A stretch of 64,000 nucleotides of DNA from Pseudanabaena galeata CCNP1313 (GTDB taxonomy: Bacteria > Cyanobacteriota > Cyanobacteriia > Pseudanabaenales > Pseudanabaenaceae). The stretch covers positions 3,162,001 through 3,226,000 of the forward strand of contig NZ_CP112874.1 of NCBI RefSeq assembly GCF_029910235.1, given 5' to 3'. Under the pieces are notes generated by a model. It was not told where the DNA came from. It worked only from the letters and a program-made list of their open reading frames with translations, and did no database searches. A program made the position numbers and the translations under genes. Below are positions 51,833 to 61,252 of this stretch, piece after piece; within the stretch, counting starts at the first letter, position 1; each line of letters begins with the position of its first letter.

Positions 51833-53668
51833 CTAAAACCAAGAGCGATCGCTAATTGCCGCTTGCATCTTACTAATCACTTCATCAACCGAGATTGCAC
51901 CCAGTTCACCATGCTTGCGGCTACGGATACTCAAGGTTCCTGCTTCAACCTCTTTAGGTCCAATTACCGCCATCACAGGGACTTTCTCCATCTCAGCCTT
52001 GCGGATTTGCTTAGCCATGCGATCGCCACTATGGTCTAGCTGCACGCGCAAACCTGCTGCTTTCATCTTAGTGACGACTTCCTCGGCATATGCAATTTGA
52101 CCGTCAGATACAGCGATTAACCGAGCCTGAACAGGTGCAAGCCAGAGGGGAAAGTCACCAGCATAGCTCTCAATCAACACACCGATAAAACGCTCGACCG
52201 AACCAAATAAAGCACGGTGAATCATGATTGGTTGATGTCTTGCGCCATCTTCGCCGACATATTCCATTTGGAAGCGATCGGGCAAATTGAAATCTAGCTG
52301 AATCGTCGAACATTGCCAACGACGACCGATCGCATCTTCGATCTTGATATCAATTTTTGGTCCATAAAATGCGCCACCGCCCTCATCGACAACATAGTTC
52401 CAGCCCTTATGATTGAGAGCTTGTTTGAGCGCCTCAGTGGACTTTTCCCAGATGGCATCGGAACCAACATATTTTTCGGGACGAGTAGAAAGATTGATTT
52501 CGTAATTTTCAAAACCAAAGGTGGAGAGAATTAACTCCGCAAGATTGAGAACACCGATAATTTCCGTCTCAATTTGTTCTTCGGTACAGAAAATATGAGC
52601 GTCGTCTTGCGTAAAGCCGCGCACCCGCATTAAGCCATGCATGGTTCCAGAGCGCTCATAACGATAGACTGTGCCAAGCTCAGCATAGCGAATTGGGAAC
52701 TCCTTGTAAGAATGCAGCGTATCTTTGTAAATCAACACATGGAAAGGACAGTTCATCGGCTTAAGCTGATAAACCTGATGCTCCACTTCCATCGGCTGAA
52801 ACATACTTTCGCGATAGAAGTCATTATGTCCTGAAACTTTCCACAGGTCTAAATTTGCCATGTGAGGCGTAGTTACCGATTCATAGCCATTTTGAACGTG
52901 GGTATCTTTCCAGAAAGTCTCGATGGTGTTGCGGATAATCGCGCCCTTCGGATGCCAGAACACCAAACCACCACCAGCATCTTCTTGGATGCTGAATAGT
53001 TGCAAATCTTTACCAATGGTGCGGTGATCGCGACGTTTGGCTTCTTCGAGCATGGCATGATATGCCTGAAGTTGTTCAGGGTTTTCCCATGCCGTACCGT
53101 AAATACGTTGCAGCATCGGATTTTTTTCATCGCCGCGCCAGTAGGCTCCTGCAATACTTTCTAAAGCAAAGGCTTCGGGATGAATATCGCCAGTAGCATC
53201 GAGGTGAGGTCCCGCACACAAGTCCCACCAAGGCTGTTTTTCTAGCTTTTCAGGATCGCCAATAAAATAGCGGCTGATATTCTGCCCTTCGGGGATGGCG
53301 GCTAATAGCTCTATTTTGTAAGGCTCGTTAAGCTTTTCGATTTCCGCAAGCATCTCAGGACGAGGCAACTCCTGACGCACAAGGGGCTGATTCCACTTGA
53401 TGATCCGCTTCATTTCCTTGGCGATCGCTTTTAAATCACTAGGAGTAAAATGCTCTTTGCGATCGAAGTCGTAATAAAAGCCATTTTCAGTTGCAGGGCC
53501 GATAGTCACCTTAGCATCGGGGTATAACTTTTGGACTGCCATCGCCATCACATGGGAGCATGTGTGGCGAATCCGCGCTAATTTTTCGGTATCGGCTTGC
53601 CGCAGGATATCGCTAGGTTTAATATCACTAGGTTTGCTTTCGCTGGGCTTTACTGCAACTGCATCCAT
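51833..53668 (-). CDS. thrS: Threonyl-tRNA synthetase
   Basis: This 611-residue enzyme charges tRNA-Thr. It lacks the N-terminal TGS domain but has the editing domain (RHTCSHVMAMAVQKLYPDAK with HxxxH; LCAGPHLDATGDI), then the class II core with MNCPFH, YRYERSGTMHGLMRVRGFTQDDAHIF (motif 2) and HRALFGSVERFIGVLIE (motif 3), and an anticodon-binding C-terminal domain (PVQARLIAVSDGQ). The first 20 residues are a low-complexity KPSESKPSDIKPSDI repeat. Absence of TGS is common in cyanobacterial ThrRS. Confidence 0.96.
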   Translation of the reverse strand: MDAVAVKPSESKPSDIKPSDILRQADTEKLARIRHTCSHVMAMAVQKLYPDAKVTIGPATENGFYYDFDRKEHFTPSDLKAIAKEMKRIIKWNQPLVRQELPRPEMLAEIEKLNEPYKIELLAAIPEGQNISRYFIGDPEKLEKQPWWDLCAGPHLDATGDIHPEAFALESIAGAYWRGDEKNPMLQRIYGTAWENPEQLQAYHAMLEEAKRRDHRTIGKDLQLFSIQEDAGGGLVFWHPKGAIIRNTIETFWKDTHVQNGYESVTTPHMANLDLWKVSGHNDFYRESMFQPMEVEHQVYQLKPMNCPFHVLIYKDTLHSYKEFPIRYAELGTVYRYERSGTMHGLMRVRGFTQDDAHIFCTEEQIETEIIGVLNLAELILSTFGFENYEINLSTRPEKYVGSDAIWEKSTEALKQALNHKGWNYVVDEGGGAFYGPKIDIKIEDAIGRRWQCSTIQLDFNLPDRFQMEYVGEDGARHQPIMIHRALFGSVERFIGVLIESYAGDFPLWLAPVQARLIAVSDGQIAYAEEVVTKMKAAGLRVQLDHSGDRMAKQIRKAEMEKVPVMAVIGPKEVEAGTLSIRSRKHGELGAISVDEVISKMQAAISDRSWF

Positions 53669-53818
53669 AACTTGATGTCGTGACCTTTATTGATTTACAA
53701 GAGCTACAAAAAATTTACTTAGAGTCTAACATCTTAGCTTTTTTATTGCATTAAGGTAGGTTGTTGGAATTAAATGTAGGATGCGTTACGCTATCGCTAA
53801 CCCATCCTAATTAAAGGC

Positions 53819-54607
53819 TTAAATTAAATCTGATTCCTGAAATTTCGCCTTAATTGCACAACGAGCTACCGCCGCAAATTCTGCACTATCCCAAATAGCT
53901 TTTTCTAGAATGTCCTCGGCTTCCTTTGCCAATTCTTGAAATTCTTGGTCATTCGGTCTTTGCTTAGCTAACAATAAAACTTGATTTAATCCCCTTAATG
54001 CTTGCAGCTTTTCGAGTCTTGCTTCTGGTAGCGCCCGATTGTTTAGTTTTAGTAAATCAATTGTAATTTGCCCTCTCTGATTGCCTTCAATCGCATAAGC
54101 AATCACGCCTCTGAAACCGATAAAATCTTCAGGATTTTCTTTGCCAAAATCAATAAATAAGGGTTGCTCCTGCTCAATTTTCTGTTTGTGGTTAGTAGCT
54201 CTCTCAAGTGGATTTTGTAATGGAAATAAGTTTTGTTTATGTCTTTGGTTGCAACCAGTACAAGCAAGATAGAGGTTTTCCCATTCATAAGCCAGCCAGT
54301 AGTAAGCTGGATATTTTAGAGATTCGCCAGTTGCTTGTTTATAGGCTTGTTTCGGGCGAAAATGTTCGACATCGCCATCAGTCCCAATGAGGCGTTCGCA
54401 AAAACAGCATTTTTGATGTTGTGCGTCCATTAGTGCTTGCTTGACAGTTTTATGGGCATAGATATTCCTATCAAACTCAAACTTTTTTGCCCCTGTTTCG
54501 TAGGCTGAGGGATCACGAGAATATGAGATGCAATGCGATCGCCGTTTTTGTTTACCATCTGTAGCGAGTTTTTCTGGTGGTGTTTTGGGTTTGTGAATCC
54601 GAATCAC
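53819..54607 (-). CDS. Septu-type HNH nuclease (PtuB-like)
   Basis: This 262-residue protein starts at GTG in a 4-bp GTGA overlap with the ATPase stop. The HNH core is KCCFCE (C67, C70 region), DVEHFRPK, YEWENLYLACTGCNQRHKQNLFPL (C116, C119, H123). The pattern and MIRIHKPKTPPEKL start match the TIGR02646/PtuB family of Septu and retron-effector nucleases. It needs its ATPase partner (ptuA), which is interrupted by IS30, so the system is probably inactive in this sequence. No reverse transcriptase is near. Confidence 0.82.
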   Translation of the reverse strand: MIRIHKPKTPPEKLATDGKQKRRSHCISYSRDPSAYETGAKKFEFDRNIYAHKTVKQALMDAQHQKCCFCERLIGTDGDVEHFRPKQAYKQATGESLKYPAYYWLAYEWENLYLACTGCNQRHKQNLFPLQNPLERATNHKQKIEQEQPLFIDFGKENPEDFIGFRGVIAYAIEGNQRGQITIDLLKLNNRALPEARLEKLQALRGLNQVLLLAKQRPNDQEFQELAKEAEDILEKAIWDSAEFAAVARCAIKAKFQESDLI

Positions 54608-55777
54608 TCAGTTACCTCCGCGCCAGATTTTTCTAATAACTTAGCAGCACGACGAATAATGTCCATCGCTTTGATGTCGTCTGGATTTTCGGCAGTTGGC
54701 AAAGCGCCAATTTTTTCTTCCAATTCCTTCAATTTTGCTTTATCCGCTTTAGAAATTTTTGGTTTCGAGAGGATCTCTTGTCTTTCAGCTAGCAATTTTT
54801 CAATTTGAGGCGGTCTTGCTGATGGAATTTCAAAAACACTGGTCAGGACTTGATCGACTCGCCAGTTATCAATAATTTCTGGATTATTATCAATCACTAC
54901 GCGATCGCCTTCTCGTCGTAATAAGACAATATTGGCATCCTGTGCGGCTTGCACTACTAGCGGACTATGAGCAGTAACAATAAATTGCGTATTTGGGAAG
55001 CGATTGGTCAGAAATTGCATAATATCCCTTTGCCATTTTGGATGCATATGCAAATCAATTTCATCGACTAAAACAATTGCTGGTTCAGCAAGTGGATCTT
55101 CGCTATCAGGATAACGCTTAAATAATTTAATCGCCAAGTCCACCATCCAAGCAATTGTGGCGCGATACCCTAATCCTAAGCTTAATAAACGCACCCATCC
55201 ATAAGGTGTTAAAAATTCTGCTGTTGGATATAAGCGGTCTTCATCTACTGGAGTAATACGAATATCTTTTATATCAGGCAAAATCTGTTTTAAGATTTCA
55301 ACAATGCGATCAAATTTCTTTTTTAAAAAAATGCGTGTTTTCCCAGATGCAGATTTAACAGCATGATCGGTTTGCAATAACCATTCTTCTGCATTCATTA
55401 AGGCAGCATTATCGTAAAACAAAGTGATGGAATGATCTGTGGAATATTCATCACTCCAAGAAGTATTAGCCATTATTCTCGTTGCTCCATACCCATAGCA
55501 TATTGCGCCACTTAAAAAATCAACTGATAACTGTAAGGAAGCTTCTTCAACAGTTTTCTCCGTAGTATGAATTATTTCCATTACCTTTGTAGCTTCTACG
55601 GGGAAACCGATGCGTGGAGTATAAGACTGCATATCTACTTCAATATGAATTGTCTTTATTTCAGGATGGTTTCTTATGTCTCCTTCTAAAGCTTTTAATG
55701 ATGTTAGATTGGCATTACAAACGAATTTAGTATTCACTTGAGCCATCATTTTCTGCATTACTTTTAGCTCTTCCTTC
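54604..55777 (-). pseudogene. Septu-type ATPase (PtuA-like), 3' fragment
   Basis: This part of the ATPase gene reads EELKVMQKMMAQVNTK... to the stop, with Walker B AIVLVDEIDLHMHPKWQRDIM, switch His in IVTAHSPLVVQAAQD and a helical C terminus. An internal ATG could start translation, but without Walker A the product cannot hydrolyse ATP. Joined to the 5' fragment with one copy of the 3-bp target duplication the gene is open for 497 codons. Confidence 0.85.
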
Positions 55778-56864
55778 CGCCAATTCAAGGATGAAATGCA
55801 ACACCTAGAGATCTTTGCGTAAAGGGACTCATAAGGATATTCTGATATTAATCACAATAATTAGGATACCCTCATGAGCTTTGTCCATCTTACCACCACA
55901 GAAAGAAGTGAACTGTATAAACTAAGAGTAATTGAGCAATTATCTGTATCAGAGATAGGTCGTCGCTTGAAGCGAAACAAAAGTACGATTTCAAGAGAGT
56001 TATCGCGCAATACAGACGAGCGACAGATTGGCTATTTGCCAGATACTGCGGTTGCCCTGATGAAAGCAAGACGGAAACAAGCAAAGGTAAGATTTCAGAG
56101 CATCAGTGCTGAGACGATCGCCGAAGTCAAACAACGGTTAGAGCAACACCACAGCCCAGAGCAACTAGCAGGGAGAATGGAAAGGGAGGGGCTAGGTAAA
56201 ATCAGCTATGAGACGATTTATCTGATGATCTATGCAAACCATCAAGAGATGGGAATATATCAACAATATCTGAGGCAGAAGCAAAAGCAACGAAGGCGCA
56301 AAGGTCGCCATCAGAAGCGAGGTGGCATTCCCAATAGGGTAGGGATAGAGAATCGACCGAAGATTGCAGATTTAAAAACAGAGATTGGACATTGGGAAAG
56401 TGATACGGTAATCGGGTGCAACCACACAGGTATCGTAGTTACGCATGTTGATAAAGCATCGAAGTATTTACTTGCTGGACTAGCTAAGAACAAGACGATG
56501 GACGAGATAAACAGAGTGACATTCAATCTATTTGAGCCTATAGAATCAACATCTCGAAAGACAATGACCTTTGATAATGGAAGAGAATTCTGTGGGCATG
56601 AGAAGCTATCTGAAAGATTGAAACTAGAGACCTTCTTTGCGAATCCATATCATTCATGGGAACGTGGATTGAATGAACACACCAATGGATTAATTAGAGA
56701 GTTCTATCCCAAAAGTACAAACTTTAAAATCGTGAAAGAAGAGGACTTTCAGAAGGCAGTGAATTTGATCAATTACAGACCCAGAAAATCACTTGACTAT
56801 CGTACTCCTTACGAAGTATTCTTTGCTTCATCAGAACCCGTTGCATTTCATCCTTGAATTGGCG
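55778..56864. mobile_element. IS30-family element in the Septu ATPase gene
   Basis: This element of 1087 bp has perfect 25-bp terminal inverted repeats (55778-55802 and 56840-56864, beginning CGCCAATTCAAGG) and a 3-bp direct repeat TTC (55775-55777 and 56865-56867). Perfect ends and an intact transposase suggest a recent insertion. Confidence 0.92.
55874..56857 (+). CDS. IS30-family transposase
   Basis: This 327-residue transposase has an N-terminal HTH (LSVSEIGRRLKRNKSTISREL), a central part with HHSPEQLAGRM and YETIYLMIY, and the DDE core GHWESDTVIG, MTFDNGREF and NPYHSWERGLNEHTNGLIREFYPK. Length and order are normal for IS30. It ends within the right terminal repeat. Confidence 0.95.
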   Translation: MSFVHLTTTERSELYKLRVIEQLSVSEIGRRLKRNKSTISRELSRNTDERQIGYLPDTAVALMKARRKQAKVRFQSISAETIAEVKQRLEQHHSPEQLAGRMEREGLGKISYETIYLMIYANHQEMGIYQQYLRQKQKQRRRKGRHQKRGGIPNRVGIENRPKIADLKTEIGHWESDTVIGCNHTGIVVTHVDKASKYLLAGLAKNKTMDEINRVTFNLFEPIESTSRKTMTFDNGREFCGHEKLSERLKLETFFANPYHSWERGLNEHTNGLIREFYPKSTNFKIVKEEDFQKAVNLINYRPRKSLDYRTPYEVFFASSEPVAFHP

Positions 56865-57187
56865 TTCCACTCTTTAAAATCTTTTGAAGTTCCAAGAAGA
56901 GTTATTAAGGGATAAGCACGATAAGGAGAATCTAAATCTTGCCTGCTCGGAATTATTTCCATACCAGCTAGACATCTTAAAAGTGTCGTTTTCCCGACTC
57001 CATTATTGCCTAAAATAACAGTCCATTGTGATGGTTTTCCTTGGTTGTCTGAAAGATTAAGTTCCTGTTTCCCTTTGAAGCAAAGAACATTTTCCACTTC
57101 CAATGAAAGAAAATAGACTGGAGGAGTTTTGTTGCTTGATGTCGAAGGTTTACTTTTGGTTGTAGCTTTCTTGGGCTGGTTGGTCAT
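56865..57187 (-). pseudogene. Septu-type ATPase (PtuA-like), 5' fragment
   Basis: A basic Ser/Lys N terminus, then VYFLSLEVENVLCFKGKQELNL and Walker A GNNGVGKTTLL (about 60-70), run to KDFKEW where the IS begins. Excision with one TTC/GAA copy gives KEWKEELKVMQ in frame, and 323 plus 1171 bases equals 498 codons with stop. Reading through into the IS adds a short foreign tail and a stop. Confidence 0.85.
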
Positions 57188-57413
57188 GGCTTTTGAGTGA
57201 GAAACCCTATGATCGAGCTAACTATCTAGATATTGGTATATTAACAGATGCTCGATCTAGCAAAAAATTGATGACTGAAAAGGATGATTTAGCAAGCCTT
57301 TAAATCACAAATGATCGGTGCGATCGCAGTATTATTTTGATGAGTATATGATTAAAGATGTAATTAGTACTTGTAGCAAGTACTGCTAAACACAAAAACT
57401 ATCTCTAATTGCT

Positions 57414-57839
57414 ATGGTTAATTCTGATTCTGAGCAATTACCTAACCATTCTAGTCAAATCATCACAGTGCGTCCTGACAGTGAAACTGCCACATTGCAA
57501 AAGCTGCCCTATTTTGTGGGAATTTCTGGGACTACTGCAGGAGCCAAGGGGATTTCGATGAATTTAGTGGTTATTCCCGCATGTGGTGCAGCAGAGCCAC
57601 ATTTTCATCGTGACTATGAAACTGCTATTTATTTAGTCAAGGGTCGCGTAGAAACTCGCTATGGTCAAGGGCTGAGCCAATCAGTAATTAATGAAGCTGG
57701 TGATTTTATTTTCATTCCCGCAGGTGTCCCACATCACCCCCATAATCTAAGTGATACCGAAGCCGCCCATGAGATCGTCTCCCGCAACGATCCTAACGAG
57801 CAAGAAAATGTTGTTCTTTACAATCCTAATATTGAGTAG
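57414..57839 (+). CDS. Cupin-domain protein
   Basis: This 141-residue protein has the cupin motifs AAEPHFHRDYETAIYLVKGRVETRYG and AGDFIFIPAGVPHHPHNLS, with metal-binding His residues. Catalysis or ligand is not predictable. It ends 8 bp before pdxH and probably shares its transcript. A possible link to PLP metabolism is context only. Confidence 0.85.
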   Translation: MVNSDSEQLPNHSSQIITVRPDSETATLQKLPYFVGISGTTAGAKGISMNLVVIPACGAAEPHFHRDYETAIYLVKGRVETRYGQGLSQSVINEAGDFIFIPAGVPHHPHNLSDTEAAHEIVSRNDPNEQENVVLYNPNIE

Positions 57840-57847
57840 TAAAAAAA

Positions 57848-58492
57848 ATGGATATTCATGCATTAAGAGAAGATTACAAACAAGGGGAACTTAGGCGCAA
57901 AGACCTGCTTGATGATCCCTTTAAGCAATTTGAGAAATGGTTTCAGCAAGCTTGTAATGCTGAGTTGTTAGAACCAAATGCAATGACCTTATCGACAGTT
58001 TCCGAGCAAGGACAGCCGTTTATGAGGACAGTATTGCTCAAATATTTTGACAATAATGGATTAGTATTTTTTACCAACTATGAGAGTCGAAAAGCTCGTC
58101 AAATCGAGATAAATCCCAAAGTTTCAATTTTATTTACTTGGTTACCTCTCCAAAGGCAAGTACACATTACAGGAACAGCCGAAAAAGTAACCACAGCCGA
58201 ATCATTACAGTATTTCACCTCGCGTCCTAGGGGAAGTCAATTAGGGGCATGGAGTTCTCAACAAAGCTCTGTAATTTCTTCACGGCAACTTCTACTGATG
58301 CAATTTGAACAGGTTAAGCAAAAGTTTTTGGATGGAGAGATTCCATTACCTGATTTTTGGGGAGGATATCGGGTTGTTCCCACCAGCTTTGAGTTTTGGC
58401 AGGGATGCACAAATCGCCTACACGATCGCTTCTTATATACATATACACCACAAGAAGAGCATTCGTGGCAAATTCAAAGGCTAGCTCCTTAG
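57848..58492 (+). CDS. pdxH: Pyridoxamine 5'-phosphate oxidase
   Basis: This 214-residue FMN enzyme makes pyridoxal 5'-phosphate. Marks are EPNAMTLSTVSEQGQPFMRTVLLKYFD, YESRKARQIEINPKVSILFTWLPLQRQVHITG, SRPRGSQLGAWSSQQS and GGYRVVPTSFEFWQGCTNRLHDRFLYT. Length is usual. It is cytosolic and belongs to vitamin B6 salvage. Confidence 0.95.
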   Translation: MDIHALREDYKQGELRRKDLLDDPFKQFEKWFQQACNAELLEPNAMTLSTVSEQGQPFMRTVLLKYFDNNGLVFFTNYESRKARQIEINPKVSILFTWLPLQRQVHITGTAEKVTTAESLQYFTSRPRGSQLGAWSSQQSSVISSRQLLLMQFEQVKQKFLDGEIPLPDFWGGYRVVPTSFEFWQGCTNRLHDRFLYTYTPQEEHSWQIQRLAP

Positions 58493-58570
58493 AGTAATAT
58501 TGGGCAGCGCTTTGCGCCGCTCAATTAATTTCTGATAATTTCTGAAGGTTAATTTAGGAGACAAATTATA

Positions 58571-59023
58571 ATGACGGTTAGCATGATCTTATTTATTGGG
58601 CTGGCAAGCTTAGGATATCCTCCGTTACGGCTATTGCATCCATTGCATCCATTAGCGATCGCTCAAAATTCACACATTCAAGGCAATGTACCTGAGCAGT
58701 TTGACCAGTTGCTTAAACGTGATCTCATAATCTACTTTCAGGATCTATACAAACAAACAGTAACAGTTGAATATGAACTGTTGCGAGAGATACCGACCCA
58801 AGTGGGTGTGGCTTTGCCCAAATATTACATCTGGGTAAAAATCTATAGCCAAAAAGTCTTACTCAATGAAGGCGCTGTCAAAGTTTCAGCCATAGAAAAA
58901 ACTCACTTTACGGTACTTAACTACTTGGCGATCGCTGATTTAAAAAAATCACCAGAGAGAATTAATCAAATATTCCCATTACCCGTAGGCGATAAGATCC
59001 GATCTCGCTTCAAACAAGACTAG
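58571..59023 (+). CDS. Hypothetical exported protein
   Basis: This 150-residue ORF has a TTAGGAGA ribosome site before the ATG. A hydrophobic N terminus (about 1-32, ending HPLAIAQ) is probably a signal peptide or anchor, and contains a small HPLHPL repeat. The mature part (VPEQFDQLLKRDLIIYFQDLYKQTVTVEYELL, LPKYYIWVKIYSQKVLLNEGAVKVSAIEK) is a small alpha-beta domain of no known family. It overlaps the 3' end of convergent glk by 14 bp. Confidence 0.7.
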   Translation: MTVSMILFIGLASLGYPPLRLLHPLHPLAIAQNSHIQGNVPEQFDQLLKRDLIIYFQDLYKQTVTVEYELLREIPTQVGVALPKYYIWVKIYSQKVLLNEGAVKVSAIEKTHFTVLNYLAIADLKKSPERINQIFPLPVGDKIRSRFKQD

Positions 59024-60065
59024 CAGAGTAAAGCATGGCTCCAATTAGCCCAACTTCGGGATTAAGCACAATATAAATAGGAATATCTTCTAAAACAGGA
59101 CTAACTCTCCCTTTATTTTTGAGAATCTGCAAAAACCTTCCGTCTTGGAGTAAAGGCAATATTTTAGGGGCAATACCACCCGCAATATATAAGCCCCCAT
59201 TAGGAATTAATTTCAAAGCAAAATTACCAACTTCGGCAGCATAAGCCTCTACAAACATTTGCATCGTTTGGGTGGCTAAATGATCAACATGATCAATATT
59301 AGTCTCACTATTAACTCCACAATTTGCTAACGCAGCATCGGCGATCGCTGCCGCCGCATTAACACTAAGATCTCCAGCTTCCCAAGACCGCACTTTTTCA
59401 GCAATTTCATCTGATTCAGGCGCAAATTGGTGATCGCGTAAAAACTGATAAATCGCCACAATTCCCATTCCTGAAGCTACACGCTCCACCGATACCCGCT
59501 CATGGCGCTTGAGCAAATATTGCAATAACTCGATTTCTAGGTTGTTTCGGGGTGCAAAATCCGTATGTCCACCCTCAGTGGCATACACATCATAGCGATC
59601 GCCATTCCATCCCAAATATGCCTCACCTAGACCTGTACCAGCACCAATCACCCCAATCGGCGATCGCGCTTTTACAATCCCCTCTTGCAAAGTATATAAA
59701 TCATGGGGCTGTAATCCTAAAACCCCATAACCAACTGCCACAAAGTCATTAATTAAACTTACTTTGGCAATATTAAATTCTTCAGCAAGGCGATCGCTAT
59801 CAAACGACCAACCGAGGTTAGTTAACTGCGATCGGCGATCGCGAACGGGGCCAGCAATCCCAAAACAAGCCGCCGATAATATTGGCAATTCACCCAAATT
59901 TATTTTGGCAGTTTCTATAAATTCGCCTAAAACATCTGAAAAGCTAGCGTAATCAGCACCAGCAAAACGCTGTTCATACAAAACGGTAAATCCATCGGGA
60001 TTTTTTTCAGCAACCCGCAAAAGGGTTTTTGTACCGCCAATATCTCCAGCCAAAATTATTGTCAT
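59010..60065 (-). CDS. glk: Glucokinase
   Basis: This 351-residue ATP-dependent enzyme phosphorylates glucose. Motifs are ILAGDIGGTKTLLRV (phosphate-1), ACFGIAGPV, LINDFVAVGYG (catalytic Asp), GAGTGLGEAYLG, EGGHTDFAPRN and GGIAPKILPLL. It matches the bacterial Glk family. It lies close to the PdxH and HEAT genes without clear functional link. Confidence 0.95.
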   Translation of the reverse strand: MTIILAGDIGGTKTLLRVAEKNPDGFTVLYEQRFAGADYASFSDVLGEFIETAKINLGELPILSAACFGIAGPVRDRRSQLTNLGWSFDSDRLAEEFNIAKVSLINDFVAVGYGVLGLQPHDLYTLQEGIVKARSPIGVIGAGTGLGEAYLGWNGDRYDVYATEGGHTDFAPRNNLEIELLQYLLKRHERVSVERVASGMGIVAIYQFLRDHQFAPESDEIAEKVRSWEAGDLSVNAAAAIADAALANCGVNSETNIDHVDHLATQTMQMFVEAYAAEVGNFALKLIPNGGLYIAGGIAPKILPLLQDGRFLQILKNKGRVSPVLEDIPIYIVLNPEVGLIGAMLYSASLV

Positions 60066-60110
60066 TGCTTATTATTTTCTTGTCTAATCATCTGAAAGTT
60101 CTACAATTTC

Positions 60111-60171
60111 ATAAAGAACCAAATTTTTTAGTAGCACGGCTTTGCCGCGCCACTAAAAATTGGTTCTTTAT
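60111..60171. repeat. Hairpin ATAAAGAACC family, copy 3
   Basis: ATAAAGAACCAAATTTTTTAG with ctaaaaattggttctttat surrounds GCACGGC-TTT-GCCGCGC. Here the arms are slightly imperfect, unlike the 29594 copy. Confidence 0.75.
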
Positions 60172-60222
60172 TTTACGGCACGGCTCTAGAGCAGTAAGTT
60201 ATAGAGCTTTACAGATTCTGTA

Positions 60223-60903
60223 TTAATTAGTTACCAATTGCTCGATCGCATATTGAGCCGCCGCCGCTACCTGTGGATGGGCATCTTTAACGAGATAATT
60301 CAGAGCCGACAGACTTTTATCACAGTTTAGATGTCCTAAAGCCTCAGCCAAACGTTGTCGGGTTAACCAATCATCAGACTGAGCAAACCGCAAAATTTGA
60401 TCAACACAACGTAAATCTCCCACCTCTCCCAAGGCGGCGATCGCTGCCTGATGCAGCATCGTTTCAGGGCTTTCTAAAGCTTGAATGAGAGCATCATAGG
60501 CTCGCACATCCCCCAAATTCCCCAAAGATACAGCCGCACTAAAACGAACTAGCCACTCAGTATCCTCATAAAAAGCGCGTAACAATGGCTCAACGGCACG
60601 ATTATCTTGCAGATATCCCATAGCCCCTGCTGCATCAGCACGAATTCCATAGTCATTCTCAGTTTCTAAAATCCTTGCCAACACTGGAAAGCAATCTTCC
60701 GTATGCTTCAAACCTAGTGCAAATACCGCCATCGAGCGAATCTGTAAGTTTTCATCATCAATTACCTTTAAAATCAATGGCACTGCTTCGTCAGGGGACA
60801 AATCTCGTAAAGACACCAAAGCACGAAGGCGATCGCGTGAGTTTTCACTATCTAACTGTTGAGCGATATTGCTTAAATCTGAGATTTGATTGGGGGAAGA
60901 CAT
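60223..60903 (-). CDS. HEAT-repeat protein
   Basis: This 226-residue protein consists of about six HEAT repeats (EAVPLILKVIDDENLQIRSMAVFALG, CFPVLARILETENDYGIRADAAGAMG, AVEPLLRAFYEDTEWLVRFSAAVSLG...). It resembles the bilin-lyase-like and NblB-like scaffold proteins of cyanobacteria but shows no Cys or other active site. It probably binds other proteins; phycobilisome-related function is a guess. Confidence 0.85.
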   Translation of the reverse strand: MSSPNQISDLSNIAQQLDSENSRDRLRALVSLRDLSPDEAVPLILKVIDDENLQIRSMAVFALGLKHTEDCFPVLARILETENDYGIRADAAGAMGYLQDNRAVEPLLRAFYEDTEWLVRFSAAVSLGNLGDVRAYDALIQALESPETMLHQAAIAALGEVGDLRCVDQILRFAQSDDWLTRQRLAEALGHLNCDKSLSALNYLVKDAHPQVAAAAQYAIEQLVTN

Positions 60904-61252
60904 AAAAAGCTCATATTAAAATTCTAAGTATAGCGATCGCCCTTAGCCAAAAGTAACAGAATCTTCCAAAACATTGCTAAAGAATAGCTTGCTGTCAAGA
61001 TAACCCGATCGGATGACAAAATATTTAAACTAAGTATGCTAGGATACATCCAGATTGGAATTTTATGTAGCTAATCTAGCAGTATCTAAAGCAATAAGCA
61101 GTTATTTTGGGTAAAACCGAATCCCATGCATCTGCAAAAGTTGTATAGAATTGTATAGACTATAATCGATAGCGTAAGGGTCGAGAAACTCTAGACTAAC
61201 TGCATAAATCAAACACACAAACTTAAAATTTACTCTCGTGAGGAGTGGAATA
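60904..61252 (+). promoter_or_regulatory. Porin promoter and leader region
   Basis: This AT-rich gap of about 350 bp lies upstream of the porin. It has two tandem TTGTATAGA(A/C) units at 61141-61160 followed by TATAAT at 61161-61166, a plausible -10 box with a weak -35. GAGGAG (61240-61245) is the ribosome site and fixes the start at 61253. No other gene was seen. Confidence 0.4.

Noticed and set aside
53819-57187. Retron with HNH effector
   Set aside because: The nuclease family also occurs in retrons, but no reverse transcriptase or msr/msd-like RNA lies nearby.
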